Shown: positions 7,677-16,133, numbered from the stretch's first letter. The stretch is DNA of 64,000 nt from DASYKT01 sp035995185 (GCA_035995185.1 DASYKT010000011.1:377411-441410), one strand, 5' to 3'. Numbers and translations: made by a program. Notes: generated by a model not told the origin, from the sequence alone.

Positions 7677-9479
7677 TTACTTCGCCCAATCGGCGGCGAT
7701 CTTTATCTCTACTTTGATCGGAACTTTGCTGACAAATTCTTCACCCGCGGAGGTCATGGCCTTTTCTACTATCTGAGCGACTTCCGCCGACTCGCTCTCT
7801 CCGGATTCGACGACAATTTCATCGTGAATGACATTTACCAGCTTGGCCGAAGTGTTCTTCAGATCGTCATATAAAAGCCGCATCGCGCGCTTTAGAATAT
7901 CCGCCGAGGTTCCCTGGATCGGCATATTTTTGCCGACCCGTTTGGCGGAGCCGATCGAGGTCGGGTTATCGGGATCAAAACGAAACCGCATCAACCTACC
8001 CGAACCCGTCCGCGCCGTCCGGTTCTTTATCACGTCATTGGCGGTGTTTCGCAGCCAGGTATCGAGGCCGCGATAATTATTAAAATAGCGTCGCAGCATT
8101 TGCTCCGCTTCGCTTTCGCCGATCTTGGTCAGGTCGGCAAAACGCGACGCGCCGATGCCGTACACCACGCCGAAATTCAGCCGCTTGGCAAAAGTGCGCT
8201 GGGCCGGCGTGACCTCTTCGGGTTTTACGCCAAAAACCTGTGCCGCGGTTTGGCGGTGAAAATCAGCGCCGGACTTAAACGCCTCGATCAAATGCACGTC
8301 GTTACTAAAATCGGCCAGGATGCGCAGCTCGATCTGGCTGTAATCGGCGACAATGAGTTTTCTGCCGGCCGGCGCGCTAAAGCAGCGGCGGTATTCGTCC
8401 TCATGCGGCACTTGCTGCAGGTTCGGATGCGAGCAGGAAAAACGTCCGGTCGGCGCGCCGATCTGGCGAAAATCCGCGTGGATGCGTCCGGTTGCGGGGC
8501 TGATATATTCCAGAATATTTTCGCCAAAACTGGTGAGCTGTTTTTGCACGGCGCGGTATTCGATAAGTTTTTCCACCGGCGGGTGCAGCGGCGCGAGTTT
8601 TTCCAGAATTTCATGACGCGTACTGTCGCCGATCGGAACGCCGATCCTTTGTAAAGCTTCCAGCACTTGCTGCTGCGAATCCAGGTTTATCTCCGTGCGG
8701 CCAAAAAGAGAACTCTGGATCGCCCCGGCGGAAAGAATGTCCTGCAGGTCGTCAGCCAAATGGGCCTGTTTCTTGCCCACCTGTTCGAGATGCGAGCGCC
8801 ACAATTCCTTATCGAGATTCACGCCGGCGAGTTCCATCGCCACGATCGGCAAGATGCTTTCAAATTCGATCGCGGCACATCTTTCCAGTTCGTCCAGCCG
8901 GAGCTTTTCCGCCAGCTTTTCCTGCAGCGGCAGCAAAATAGCGGCGTCCTTGGCGGCGTATTCGAGCTGCGATTGGGAAAGTTCGCCGCTCCAATCACTG
9001 ATCTGTTCGGTTTTATCCACTTCCTGGTTGAGATAACGCAAGACGACCTCAGCCAGGCTGTGGCGGTGATCGGTGTCGCCGGCGGAAACTAATTGACTGG
9101 CAAGATAGGTATCGAAAACTCCGCCCAATTCTATGCCGAGGTGATGCTTTACCCATTTCGCGTCGAATTTGGCATTATGCGCGATCTTGACCGGAATTTT
9201 TGCTTCCAAAAGGCGGCGCAGCGGTTCCAGATCGGGATTAGTTTTCAGGCTGCCCCCGATATTGGCCCCGTTATTGCCCCCATTACCAGCGCCAAAAGCT
9301 TTTAGATCGATCACGCGGACGCTGTCCGGCGCCGCCAATTGGACCAGCCGAATATCTCCGTCATAGGGGTCGAGCTCAGTCGTTTCGGTGTCAAAACCGA
9401 TAAAATCGTATTTAGAAAGGTCTTCGACCGCCCTGTGCAGAGACTCGGCGTCAGTGATCAATTGAAAATAAACTTCCAT
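7677..9479 (-). CDS. Family A DNA polymerase with 3'-5' exonuclease, no 5' nuclease domain
   Basis: This 600-residue protein matches the Klenow-like part of DNA polymerase I. The proofreading exonuclease comes first (D30 and E32 in FDTET, D106 in FDAK, YAAKD near 174-178). The polymerase domain follows, with motif A D379 in VADYSQIELRILA, motif B RTFAKRLNFGVVYG (428-441) and motif C H552-D553-E554. The 5' flap nuclease domain of about 300 residues in standard PolA is absent at the N-terminus, and the protein starts cleanly at the exonuclease, so this is a distinct short form rather than a broken gene. It may serve repair or gap filling. A Gly/Asn-rich loop lies near residues 61-81. Confidence 0.93.
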   Translation of the reverse strand: MEVYFQLITDAESLHRAVEDLSKYDFIGFDTETTELDPYDGDIRLVQLAAPDSVRVIDLKAFGAGNGGNNGANIGGSLKTNPDLEPLRRLLEAKIPVKIAHNAKFDAKWVKHHLGIELGGVFDTYLASQLVSAGDTDHRHSLAEVVLRYLNQEVDKTEQISDWSGELSQSQLEYAAKDAAILLPLQEKLAEKLRLDELERCAAIEFESILPIVAMELAGVNLDKELWRSHLEQVGKKQAHLADDLQDILSAGAIQSSLFGRTEINLDSQQQVLEALQRIGVPIGDSTRHEILEKLAPLHPPVEKLIEYRAVQKQLTSFGENILEYISPATGRIHADFRQIGAPTGRFSCSHPNLQQVPHEDEYRRCFSAPAGRKLIVADYSQIELRILADFSNDVHLIEAFKSGADFHRQTAAQVFGVKPEEVTPAQRTFAKRLNFGVVYGIGASRFADLTKIGESEAEQMLRRYFNNYRGLDTWLRNTANDVIKNRTARTGSGRLMRFRFDPDNPTSIGSAKRVGKNMPIQGTSADILKRAMRLLYDDLKNTSAKLVNVIHDEIVVESGESESAEVAQIVEKAMTSAGEEFVSKVPIKVEIKIAADWAK

Positions 9480-9620
9480 AAAACTTTGAACTTGAATAGT
9501 AAATCTTCCGGGGCCAATAGTAAATCGCGCCCGATAAAACGTTGGTAAATGGAAGTATAAGCATGATTTTTTGCAGCAAGCCAGTGAAGCTGACGGTATG
9601 TCCGCGTAGCGGACTGGAGA

Positions 9621-9785
9621 GAATAGCCCAGGGCTTCAGCCCTGGGTAACGAACGGCCATTTTAATTGTTAGCCCTGAAAGGGCGGCAGAGCTGACTGAG
9701 TTCTGCCGCCCTTTCAGGGCTGGAACGTTTTGGAATTTAAGATACCCCAGGGTGGCGCTCGCTTCGCTCACTTACCCTGGGCTAT
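9621..9785. repeat. Triple-hairpin intergenic repeat element
   Basis: Three inverted repeats lie in a row: AGCCCAGGGCTTCAGCCCTGGG at 9625-9646, a long stem at 9671-9721 (AGCCCTGAAAGGGCGGCAGA with its complement), and CCCAGGG ... CCCTGGG at about 9745-9781. A minus-strand ORF across it is low-complexity and ALKGR-like, a typical false translation of this kind of repeat. It fills the start of the 837-bp gap between the polymerase gene and the RNase gene. Confidence 0.65.
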
Positions 9786-9843
9786 TTTCTTTGTCCTAAG
9801 TTGGGGACTTTAAGGACAGATTTTATATTTCTTTAGTTTATTC

Positions 9844-10116
9844 TTGGCTTTATTTGCAGATATAAACTATACTTATCGTGGTTTTGGCTGATTAATGAGA
9901 TAAGAACGGCTGAATTAGATTCAGTCTCGGCAAACCAAAAGGATTGAAAATATTGAATTAACGGTGATTCACCGTCATTGAAACGACAGGTAGGAGCGTG
10001 AAAACTGCTCCCTGTCCGCGGCAAACAAGAAATTGCCAATTTTTTGAAAAGTTCCTGTTTGAATCCCTGATGCGAAAGTGTAAAGACACAAGTCTTAACG
10101 CTGAAAGACCGCATCA
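9844..10116 (+). ncRNA. Candidate structured leader or small RNA upstream of the RNase E/G gene
   Basis: Six compact hairpins occur in about 210 bp: CTGAAT/ATTCAG at 9910-9924, ACGGTGA/TCACCGT at 9961-9975, GACAGG..GGAGC/GCTCC-CTGTC at 9985-10016, GGCAA/TTGCC at 10020-10037, and a closing stem TGATGCG/CGCATCA (10068-10116) holding two smaller hairpins. A possible promoter (TTGGCT at 9844, TATACT at 9868, spacer 18) sits upstream. It matches no riboswitch or housekeeping RNA that I recognise. Because the next gene is rne-like, starting at 10317, a 5' leader is one possibility, by analogy with the autoregulatory rne leader of E. coli. A minus-strand ORF (9833-10117) is the alternative. Confidence 0.35.
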
Positions 10117-10316
10117 CGGCTGCTGTGCAAGATCCTGATCACCTACAATCCTTCAATCTTTAGTCTAAATCCTATCTCGAAGTCAATACCGCTGAGTGTC
10201 TGCCTTTCTCTTCCGCATAATACCGGACGAGAATGTGATAAGACCGATTAATTTAAAGAAACAAAGGATTTTTAAGGATGACAAATAAAATGTACATCCA
10301 AGAGAAAAGATAATTT

Positions 10317-12965
10317 ATGGCGAAAGAAATGATCGTCAGCGTCAATGGACGCGAAAGAAAAATTGCCGTTATCGAAAACGGCCAGGTTGTTGAGTTTTAC
10401 ATTGAAAGAGGCGAAAACGACCAGGGATTTGTAGGTAATATTTATAAAGGCAGAGTGCAAAGGGTATTACCCGGTATGCAATCTGCCTTTGTCAATATAG
10501 GGCTGGAGCGCGATGCGTTCCTGTATGTTTCGGACTTCTTCGATGAAGAAGAAGAATTCGAAAGAATAATGATAGAAAAGGGCGCCAAGAAGCCCGAAGC
10601 CGAAAAAGAAGTGGTCGAGCAGCTGCAGAAAGAACGCCTCGTGCGCGAGCACCAGATGGAATCGGCTCACGAATTAGCGGAACCGCTGGCTGCCGGAGAG
10701 CAGGACGATGGGGAAGAAGAAACCTCTAATGCAGCAGCTGAAATTGTGCCGGAAGAAGACGGCAGAAAAGGCAAACGCGGCGGCAGAAGCAGGGGTAGAG
10801 GCGGCAAGAAGGTCGACGACCTGGTCGAAGCCGTCGAGTCAGGGGCCGACCGGGTAGAAGCCGGCACGATGTTCTTTATCGACGAAGACTCCAGTTTCGA
10901 ACGCATCGTTGACGCGGAAGAAACCACCGGCGATATGTTCAAGGAAGCTTATGTGCAGGAAGCCATTCAGGATAAAGTTCGCGCGATCGAATTTGATGTT
11001 GAAAGCACTTCCAGCGCCGAAGTGGGCTCGCTGATTTCCTCAATGGAAATGGGCGGCGGTTTCGAACGCATAGCGGACGAGGACGAACCGGCCTTTAGCT
11101 TTGATAAAGTTTCTGACGAAGATCCGAAAGAGAAAAAAGGCGGACGGGGCCGCGGCAAAACGGCGGATAAGCCTGCCAAGGGCAAACCCGCGGCGGCCAA
11201 AAAACCCGCTGCTAAGGGTAAGACTGCCGATAAGCCTAAGGGCAAAAAGACTACCAAGGCCAAAGCCGACAAATCTGAAGACTCAGAAACATACGGCGAT
11301 GCGGATGCCGGCGTGAAAGAGCCTTCGAGCACCGGAGAGTTTGCGATGAGACGCGGCGGCCGCGGACGTCGTCGTCGTCCGAGCGGCAATAAGAAAGAGA
11401 CTGACGGGCCGACGGAAGACAGATTAGAAGGCGCCGAAAGTGACGAGGTTGTTAACGTCGAAAGCGAGATCGCGGCGGCGGAATTGACCCCGGTCAAAGA
11501 TGAGGCGGAAGAAAAAGAGGCGCCGCGCAAGAGTAGCAGCCGTTCAGATAGCCGCTCAGATAGCCGCTCAGAGGGTCGCTCAGATAGCCGTTCGGATACG
11601 CGTTCCGAGAGCCGTCCGGAAGGCCGTTCGGATACTCGTTCCGAAAGCCGTCCGGAAGGCCGTTCGGACAATCGTCGTGACGGACGCCGAGGAGGAGGCC
11701 GTTCGGACAATCGCCGCGATAGCGGGCGCCGCGACCGGCCGCCGCAACCGACGATCTCCGATCTGCTGCGCGAAGGCCAGGAAGTGATCGTCCAGATCGC
11801 CAAGGAACCTATCGCGCGTAAAGGCGCCCGTATCACATCGCACATCGCGCTGCCGGGACGCTATATCGTTTATATGCCGACCATCGAACACGTCGGCGTT
11901 TCCCGCAAGATCGAAAGCGGCAGCGAACGCACGCGTTTGCGCACCGTTATTCAAAAGATACGCACTGAAGAAGAAGTGCCTTCGGGTGGATTTATCGTGC
12001 GTACGGCGGGGATCGGGATACCTGAGGCGCAATTGCGCGAAGACGCTCGTTACCTGGTGCGTACGTGGGTAGAGATAAAGAAGCAGGCGGAAAAATCCAA
12101 AGCCCCGGCGCTGGTCCATCAGGACCTGGATCTTGTTCAGCGCATCCTGCGCGATCAGCTTTCCGAAGATTTTGCCGCTATTCGCGTCGATTCCGAGGAA
12201 GATTACCTGCATATCGTCGAGTTTGTTAATCGCGTAAAACCGCATATGGTCAACCGCGTAAAACTTTACACCCGGGAAGAGCCCATTCTTGAAAATTACG
12301 GCGTACAGGCCGAGATCGAGAAAGCTCTTAAACCGCGGGTGTGGCTGAGGTCCGGCGGCTATCTGGTCATTAACCAAACCGAAGCGCTGGTGGCGATCGA
12401 CGTCAATACCGGTAAATTTGTCGGTAAGGGAAATGCGCGGCTCGAAGACACTATCACCAAAACCAATATGGAAGCGGTGGAGGAAATTGCGCGGCAGATC
12501 CGCTTGCGCGATCTGGGCGGCATTCTCGTGCTCGACCTGATCGACATGGAAGACCGCCGCAACCGACACAAGGTTCTGGCAACTTTGCAGGACGCTTTGC
12601 ATCGTGATAAATCGCCGACGAAGGTGTTGTCTTACAACGACTTCGGGCTGATCATCATGACCCGCAAGCGCGTCAAGCAATCGCTCGAGCGCACTCTTTG
12701 CACGCCTTGTCCTTATTGCCAGGGCTCGGCGCTGGTGCGGTCTCCGCAAACGATTTGCTATGAGATCCTGGAAGAGGCCCGCCGGCTTTCAAAGTCGATG
12801 GAAAGCGCCAACCAGGTGATCCTGCGGGTCCACCCGGAGATAGCCAATTATTTGAGAACCGCGGAGCGGGAAGTGCTAAGCGAGATCGAAGCGTACCTCG
12901 GTAATCTCGATCTGACGGGCGATACCGCCGTACATCAAGAGCAATACGACTTCGCTATTGTTTAA
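10317..12965 (+). CDS. rne: Ribonuclease E/G family endoribonuclease with large S1-domain insertion
   Basis: This should be the main RNA-decay and rRNA-processing endonuclease (882 aa). The S1 domain begins at about residue 37 (GFVGNIYKGRVQRVLPGMQ). It breaks off near residue 78 and resumes at about 479 (TISDLLREGQEVIVQI). Between lie about 400 residues of acidic, Lys/Ala/Pro-rich, RGG-like and SRSDSR-type disordered sequence. The DNase-I-like catalytic part has both metal aspartates, D695 (AIDVNTG) and D740 (LVLDLIDM), equivalent to E. coli D303 and D346, plus the Zn-link CPYC near residue 800. There is no long C-terminal tail, so the insertion may take the scaffold or RNA-binding role; that part is inference. 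Confidence 0.94.
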   Translation: MAKEMIVSVNGRERKIAVIENGQVVEFYIERGENDQGFVGNIYKGRVQRVLPGMQSAFVNIGLERDAFLYVSDFFDEEEEFERIMIEKGAKKPEAEKEVVEQLQKERLVREHQMESAHELAEPLAAGEQDDGEEETSNAAAEIVPEEDGRKGKRGGRSRGRGGKKVDDLVEAVESGADRVEAGTMFFIDEDSSFERIVDAEETTGDMFKEAYVQEAIQDKVRAIEFDVESTSSAEVGSLISSMEMGGGFERIADEDEPAFSFDKVSDEDPKEKKGGRGRGKTADKPAKGKPAAAKKPAAKGKTADKPKGKKTTKAKADKSEDSETYGDADAGVKEPSSTGEFAMRRGGRGRRRRPSGNKKETDGPTEDRLEGAESDEVVNVESEIAAAELTPVKDEAEEKEAPRKSSSRSDSRSDSRSEGRSDSRSDTRSESRPEGRSDTRSESRPEGRSDNRRDGRRGGGRSDNRRDSGRRDRPPQPTISDLLREGQEVIVQIAKEPIARKGARITSHIALPGRYIVYMPTIEHVGVSRKIESGSERTRLRTVIQKIRTEEEVPSGGFIVRTAGIGIPEAQLREDARYLVRTWVEIKKQAEKSKAPALVHQDLDLVQRILRDQLSEDFAAIRVDSEEDYLHIVEFVNRVKPHMVNRVKLYTREEPILENYGVQAEIEKALKPRVWLRSGGYLVINQTEALVAIDVNTGKFVGKGNARLEDTITKTNMEAVEEIARQIRLRDLGGILVLDLIDMEDRRNRHKVLATLQDALHRDKSPTKVLSYNDFGLIIMTRKRVKQSLERTLCTPCPYCQGSALVRSPQTICYEILEEARRLSKSMESANQVILRVHPEIANYLRTAEREVLSEIEAYLGNLDLTGDTAVHQEQYDFAIV

Positions 12966-12974
12966 AGATCTGCC

Positions 12975-13020
12975 GGGAGTGGCTTTGCGTCACTAATATG
13001 TAAAGCCACCCGATTTCTTT
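12975..13020 (+). terminator. Terminator-like hairpin after the RNase E/G gene
   Basis: GTGGCTTT (12979-12986) pairs with AAAGCCAC (13002-13009) and is followed by a T-rich stretch, GATTTCTTT. The T run is interrupted, so strength is uncertain. Confidence 0.65.
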
Positions 13021-13022
13021 AT

Positions 13023-13078
13023 TAGCCACAAAATAACACGGTAGAAAATTTTCTATTCGTGTTATTTGTGTTATTAGC
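13023..13078. repeat. CACGAA-type palindromic repeat, copy 2
   Basis: AGCCACAAAATAACACG faces CGTGTTATTTGTG, with the perfect inner palindrome TAGAAAATTTTCTA at the centre. It is related to the elements at 2551-2612 and 22889-22980. It lies in the 337-bp gap between the RNase gene and the first membrane-protein paralogue. Confidence 0.55.
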
Positions 13079-13107
13079 GGCCGTATCCGCGCCCGCAAAA
13101 AAACGTC

Positions 13108-13302
13108 TTGACTCGCTGAGAATTGTTGGTTAAGGTGGGTGAACTACAGATTTATTTATAGTTCACCCACGGAACCGATCGCGTCCAACCGATCCGTCCT
13201 CGATAAGCCGCCCATTCCGCAGGAACTGTAAAAAAAGCTTATCCGACTCGACTTGTTTTTTAGAGAATTTAAGATCGACCTGATCTTCACCGAAGGAGAA
13301 AC
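13108..13302 (+). promoter_or_regulatory. Promoter and hairpin leader of paralogue 1
   Basis: TTGACT (13108-13113), a 17-bp spacer and TAAGGT (13131-13136) form a plausible sigma-70 promoter. Right after it, GTGGGTGAACT (13135-13145) pairs perfectly with AGTTCACCCAC (13160-13170), which would put a hairpin at the very 5' end of the mRNA. A leader of about 130 nt and GAAGGAGAAAC lead into ATG 13303. The same arrangement precedes the other two paralogues. Confidence 0.65.
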
Positions 13303-14253
13303 ATGGGAAATATTTTTGCGGTCACCACAGCCATCGAAGATATAAAAGCAGACGCCGCCGGCAAAGCGAGCGCGATCTTTACCGTAACCAACACCACCAA
13401 TAAACCGCTCCGGGGGATCGCCCAGGCCAAAGCCCTGGGTAACACTCGCCAGGAATGGCTGGATGTCGAGGGAGAAGCGGAAAGGGATTTCAGCGCCGGA
13501 GGAACCCAGCAGTTCACCGTGAATTTCAGCAAACCGGCAGCCTCGGCCTCGCCGCCCGCAGAGACATTTCTTTTTCGCCTGGACGTAGCTTCATCGGCGA
13601 ACCCCGACGAGTATTTTACCGAGGGGCCGACCGTAAAGGTCGCCGCCTCTACCTCTGCCCCGGTAACAGCCGCTAAAAAAGCATTTCCCTGGTGGATCGT
13701 CATCGTCGCCATCATAGTGCTGCTGCTGGTCATGGCAGGGATCTTATTCCTTGTTTTGCGCGGCGATAAAAGCCCGGCGGTAAATTCTAACGCCAATGCT
13801 GCCGCCACTCCTGCCGCCACCCCGACACCGACCCCGACTCCGACTCAGCCGGCCGCGACCCCGACTCAACCGGCCATCGAAAGTACCCCGGCGCCTAAAA
13901 CGGTTATCGACGGGGCGCGTATTCGCGATGAACGTACCGGCGCGATCTATCTCGGGCTGGACGGGAAGCTGCGACACGTTCAGAGCGGAGGTACTATGAA
14001 CAATCTTTTCAAAGATGGGAGCGTGATCAACATTCCGAATGCGGATGAATTTCCGATCGGTTCGCCGGTGACCGATGGCACCTATCTGGCTAAAACGCCG
14101 TCGGCGCCGGAGATCTACCTTGTCATTGACGGCAAGAAACGCTGGATACCGAGCCAGACGATCTTCGACCGCTATAACTTCAATATGGCTCGCGTTCAGA
14201 TGCTTTCCGCCCAGGACATAGCGTTAATTGCGAGCGGGCCGGATATCCCTTAA
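13303..14253 (+). CDS. Single-pass membrane protein, paralogue 1 (DGK-repeat ectodomain)
   Basis: The protein (316 aa) has three parts. Residues 1-115 form a beta-rich N-terminal domain starting MGNIFAVTTAIEDIKADAAGK and including the FTVTNTTNKP and FRLDVASSANPDE segments, shared with the next two genes. One transmembrane helix spans about 128-152. A Thr/Pro/Ala linker then leads to a C-terminal domain with two copies of a unit of the type IYLxxDGKxRxxxS, a repeat I have seen in extracellular or cell-wall proteins. There is no signal peptide, so the N-domain is probably cytoplasmic and the repeat domain outside. The function is unknown. The upstream SD (GGAG) is strong. Confidence 0.8.
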   Translation: MGNIFAVTTAIEDIKADAAGKASAIFTVTNTTNKPLRGIAQAKALGNTRQEWLDVEGEAERDFSAGGTQQFTVNFSKPAASASPPAETFLFRLDVASSANPDEYFTEGPTVKVAASTSAPVTAAKKAFPWWIVIVAIIVLLLVMAGILFLVLRGDKSPAVNSNANAAATPAATPTPTPTPTQPAATPTQPAIESTPAPKTVIDGARIRDERTGAIYLGLDGKLRHVQSGGTMNNLFKDGSVINIPNADEFPIGSPVTDGTYLAKTPSAPEIYLVIDGKKRWIPSQTIFDRYNFNMARVQMLSAQDIALIASGPDIP

Positions 14254-14294
14254 AGCGGGCAGTTTCGCGGGCTGCCTGCGCCCGCAAAAACGTC

Positions 14295-14488
14295 TTGACT
14301 CCCTGAGAATTGTTGGTTAAGGTGGGTGAACTAAAATTTTTGGTCTATGGTTCACCCACGGAACTGATTAATGAGCCCACTAAGCTATACCTCAATAAAA
14401 GTGTCGCCCGCTTCCTAAGGAACCTGAGAAGTCTGTCTGCCTGACTTTAGAAATTCGAGATCAGCCGACCTGGCCAAAAGGAGAAACT
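14295..14488 (+). promoter_or_regulatory. Promoter and hairpin leader of paralogue 2
   Basis: TTGACT (14295-14300), a 17-bp spacer and TAAGGT (14318-14323) are followed by the hairpin GTGGGTGAAC (14322-14331) with GTTCACCCAC (14350-14359). The flanking sequence is nearly identical to that before paralogue 1 for about 60 bp. AAAGGAGAAACT precedes ATG 14489. Confidence 0.65.
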
Positions 14489-15664
14489 ATGGGAAATATT
14501 TTTGCGATCACCACAACCACCAATGACATCAAGGCGGACGCAACCGGCAAAGCCAGCGCGATCTTTACCGTAACCAACACCACCAACAAACCGCTCCGGG
14601 GAATCGTCCAGGCCAAAGCCATGGGCAACACTCGCCAGGATTGGCTGGAGGTCGCAGAGGAAATGGAAAAGGATTTCGGACCGGCCGGCACCCAGCAATT
14701 CACCGTGAATTTCAAATCCACGGGTACGGAGACGGGGAAATTTCCTTTTCGCCTGGATGTGGCTTCGACGGCCAACCCTGACGAAGAGTTTACCGAGGGG
14801 CCGACCGTAAACGTCGAAACAGCAGCCCCGGCGCCGATCGTTACAAAAGGATCTTACTGGTGGATATTCGCGCTTATCGGCGGACTCTTACTGGTAATAA
14901 TAATCGTGATCGTATTTTTGCTGATGAGGGGCGGCAAAGAGGAACCGCACCCGGGTACTCCTACCCCGACCCGGAGTCGTACTCCGATCCCGTCTACCCC
15001 GGTCACGGCGAAATCCGGAGGGATCGGCACTGACTGGCAGTTGATCGACGGCGGATTGAAGCAAATTTCCGTCGGCAGCGCAGGCCGTGTCTGGGGTGTC
15101 AACGCGATCGATAATATCTTTAGATGGACGGGCAGCGGCTGGGAGCAAATTCCCGGCGGATTGAAAAACGTCTCGGTCGGGGCCGACGGCACCGTGTGGG
15201 GCGTCAACGCGATCGATAATATCTTTAGGTGGACCGGCAGCGGCTGGGAGCAGATCCCCGGCGGATTAAAGCAAATCTCCGTTGGCAGCGCAAGCCATGT
15301 CTGGGGCGTCAACGCGATCGATAATATCTTTAGATGGACGGGCACCGGCTGGGAGCAAATTCCCGGCGGACTGAAAAACGTTTCGGTCGGGGCCGACGGC
15401 ACGGTGTGGGGCGTCAACGCAAACGACAATATCTTTAGGTGGACCGGCACGGGCTGGCAATTGATTGACGGCGGATTGAAGCAAATTTCCGTCGGCGGCG
15501 CGGGCGATGTCTGGGGCGTCAATGCGGCCGATAATATCTTTAGATGGACCGGCAGTGAATGGCAGGCAGTGCCCGGCGGACTGAAATGGGTCTCTGTCGG
15601 CGCGGACGGCAGAGTGTGGGGTGTCAACGCGAACGACAATATCTTTATGCGGCTCGGCACATAA
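14489..15664 (+). CDS. Single-pass membrane protein, paralogue 2 (tectonin-repeat ectodomain)
   Basis: The 391-residue protein has the same N-terminal domain as its neighbours (MGNIFAITTTTNDIKADATGK, FTVTNTTNKPLRG), one transmembrane helix at about 123-147 and a Thr/Pro/Arg linker. From residue 181 to the end come six tectonin units of 35 residues (pattern W..I.GGLK.ISVG..G.VWGVN..D.IFRW). Six such units form a beta-propeller in known tectonin and fish-egg-lectin proteins, which bind lipopolysaccharide or sugars. I infer an outward-facing recognition domain joined to a cytoplasmic domain. No enzyme motif is present. Confidence 0.83.
   Translation: MGNIFAITTTTNDIKADATGKASAIFTVTNTTNKPLRGIVQAKAMGNTRQDWLEVAEEMEKDFGPAGTQQFTVNFKSTGTETGKFPFRLDVASTANPDEEFTEGPTVNVETAAPAPIVTKGSYWWIFALIGGLLLVIIIVIVFLLMRGGKEEPHPGTPTPTRSRTPIPSTPVTAKSGGIGTDWQLIDGGLKQISVGSAGRVWGVNAIDNIFRWTGSGWEQIPGGLKNVSVGADGTVWGVNAIDNIFRWTGSGWEQIPGGLKQISVGSASHVWGVNAIDNIFRWTGTGWEQIPGGLKNVSVGADGTVWGVNANDNIFRWTGTGWQLIDGGLKQISVGGAGDVWGVNAADNIFRWTGSEWQAVPGGLKWVSVGADGRVWGVNANDNIFMRLGT
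15035..15660 (+). repeat. Tandem coding repeats, six 105-bp units in three near-identical pairs
   Basis: The tectonin units repeat at the DNA level. Units alternate between an ISVGSAG type and an NVSVGADG type, giving a 210-bp higher period with long stretches of identical bases. This points to recent tandem duplication or gene conversion, and the copy number could vary between strains. Confidence 0.8.
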
Positions 15665-15708
15665 CGCTGCAATTTAAAGAGGCAGGAGTTTAAAGAGACG
15701 CTACAAAA

Positions 15709-15762
15709 GCTCCCCTCCTTTAAGAAGGAGGGGTGTCGCGCTTCAGCGCGACGGGGTGGTTC
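15709..15762 (-). repeat. Two-hairpin repeat (CCCCTCCTT...AAGGAGGGG family), copy A
   Basis: Hairpin 1 is CCCTCCTT with AAGGAGGG around a short loop; hairpin 2 is GTCGCGC with GCGCGAC around TTCA; GGGGTGGTT ends the unit. Read on the minus strand it aligns end to end with the plus-strand copies at 40395-40453 and 58901-58949. It is in the 678-bp gap after paralogue 2. Confidence 0.8.
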
Positions 15763-15851
15763 TCTCATCAAAGCAAAAGGAAACCCCCCGCTACCGCTTC
15801 GGGTTCTGACCTCATCGCCGACGTCGACGCTACCGGCTGGCCAAGTTAAGC

Positions 15852-16080
15852 GAACCGTCAAAGCATGTAAACTCAACCCGGTCCCGGAAGGATCGCCGCT
15901 TGAAGTTCACTTCGCCGCACGCAACAGAAAACAATTTAGTGACAAGGTAACAAGCACCAGGTGACTGGTGTCCTGTAGGCGCAAGCGGCCCTTTCCGGAC
16001 TGCACATTTATTTCGCTTTTTAATATTTATTTATTCGAGCCAGATTGCCTCTCAGGTTGAGCAGGGTTGTTTGCGCGCGC
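15852..16080 (+). repeat. Dispersed repeat of about 230 bp, copy 1
   Basis: Sequence from GAACCGTCAAAGCATGTAAA through CGCAACAGAAAACAATTTAG, GCAAGCGGCCC and GCCTCTCAGGTT matches, in reverse orientation, the sequence at 39649-39861. Identity is high in blocks separated by short diverged stretches. No ORF spans it. A one-arm remnant of the ACCGGGAAC palindrome family lies just upstream, near 15785-15815. Between 16080 and the promoter at 16134 I see nothing recognisable. Confidence 0.7.
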
Positions 16081-16133
16081 AAAAAAATTTTAAATTACCG
16101 TCACACTTCAGAACATGTCACCGAACAAAAGTT

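Noticed and set aside
9451..9771. Minus-strand ORF of 106 codons
   Set aside because: It runs through the triple-hairpin repeat; its composition (ALKGR and similar) is what this type of repeat gives when translated, and it overlaps the polymerase start.
9833..10117. Minus-strand ORF of 94 codons
   Set aside because: It coincides with the hairpin-rich stretch and has no ribosome-binding site. I kept the region as a candidate structured RNA; coding is not excluded.
9950..10150. Cobalamin riboswitch, 6S RNA, RNase P RNA or tmRNA
   Set aside because: The conserved sequence boxes of these RNAs are absent; only generic hairpins are seen.
10967..11845. Minus-strand ORF of 292 codons, Ser/Leu/Arg-rich
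   Set aside because: Antisense to the disordered insert of the RNase E/G gene; the composition follows from the coding repeats.
11580..12749. Minus-strand ORF of 389 codons
   Set aside because: Antisense to the conserved catalytic part of the RNase E/G gene.
15035..15660. Possible CRISPR-like array
   Set aside because: The regular 105-bp repeats are in-frame tectonin units; there are no unique spacers and no cas genes.
14854..15876. Minus-strand ORF of 340 codons
   Set aside because: It is the antisense shadow of the tectonin repeats; its own internal repeats mirror those of the real gene.
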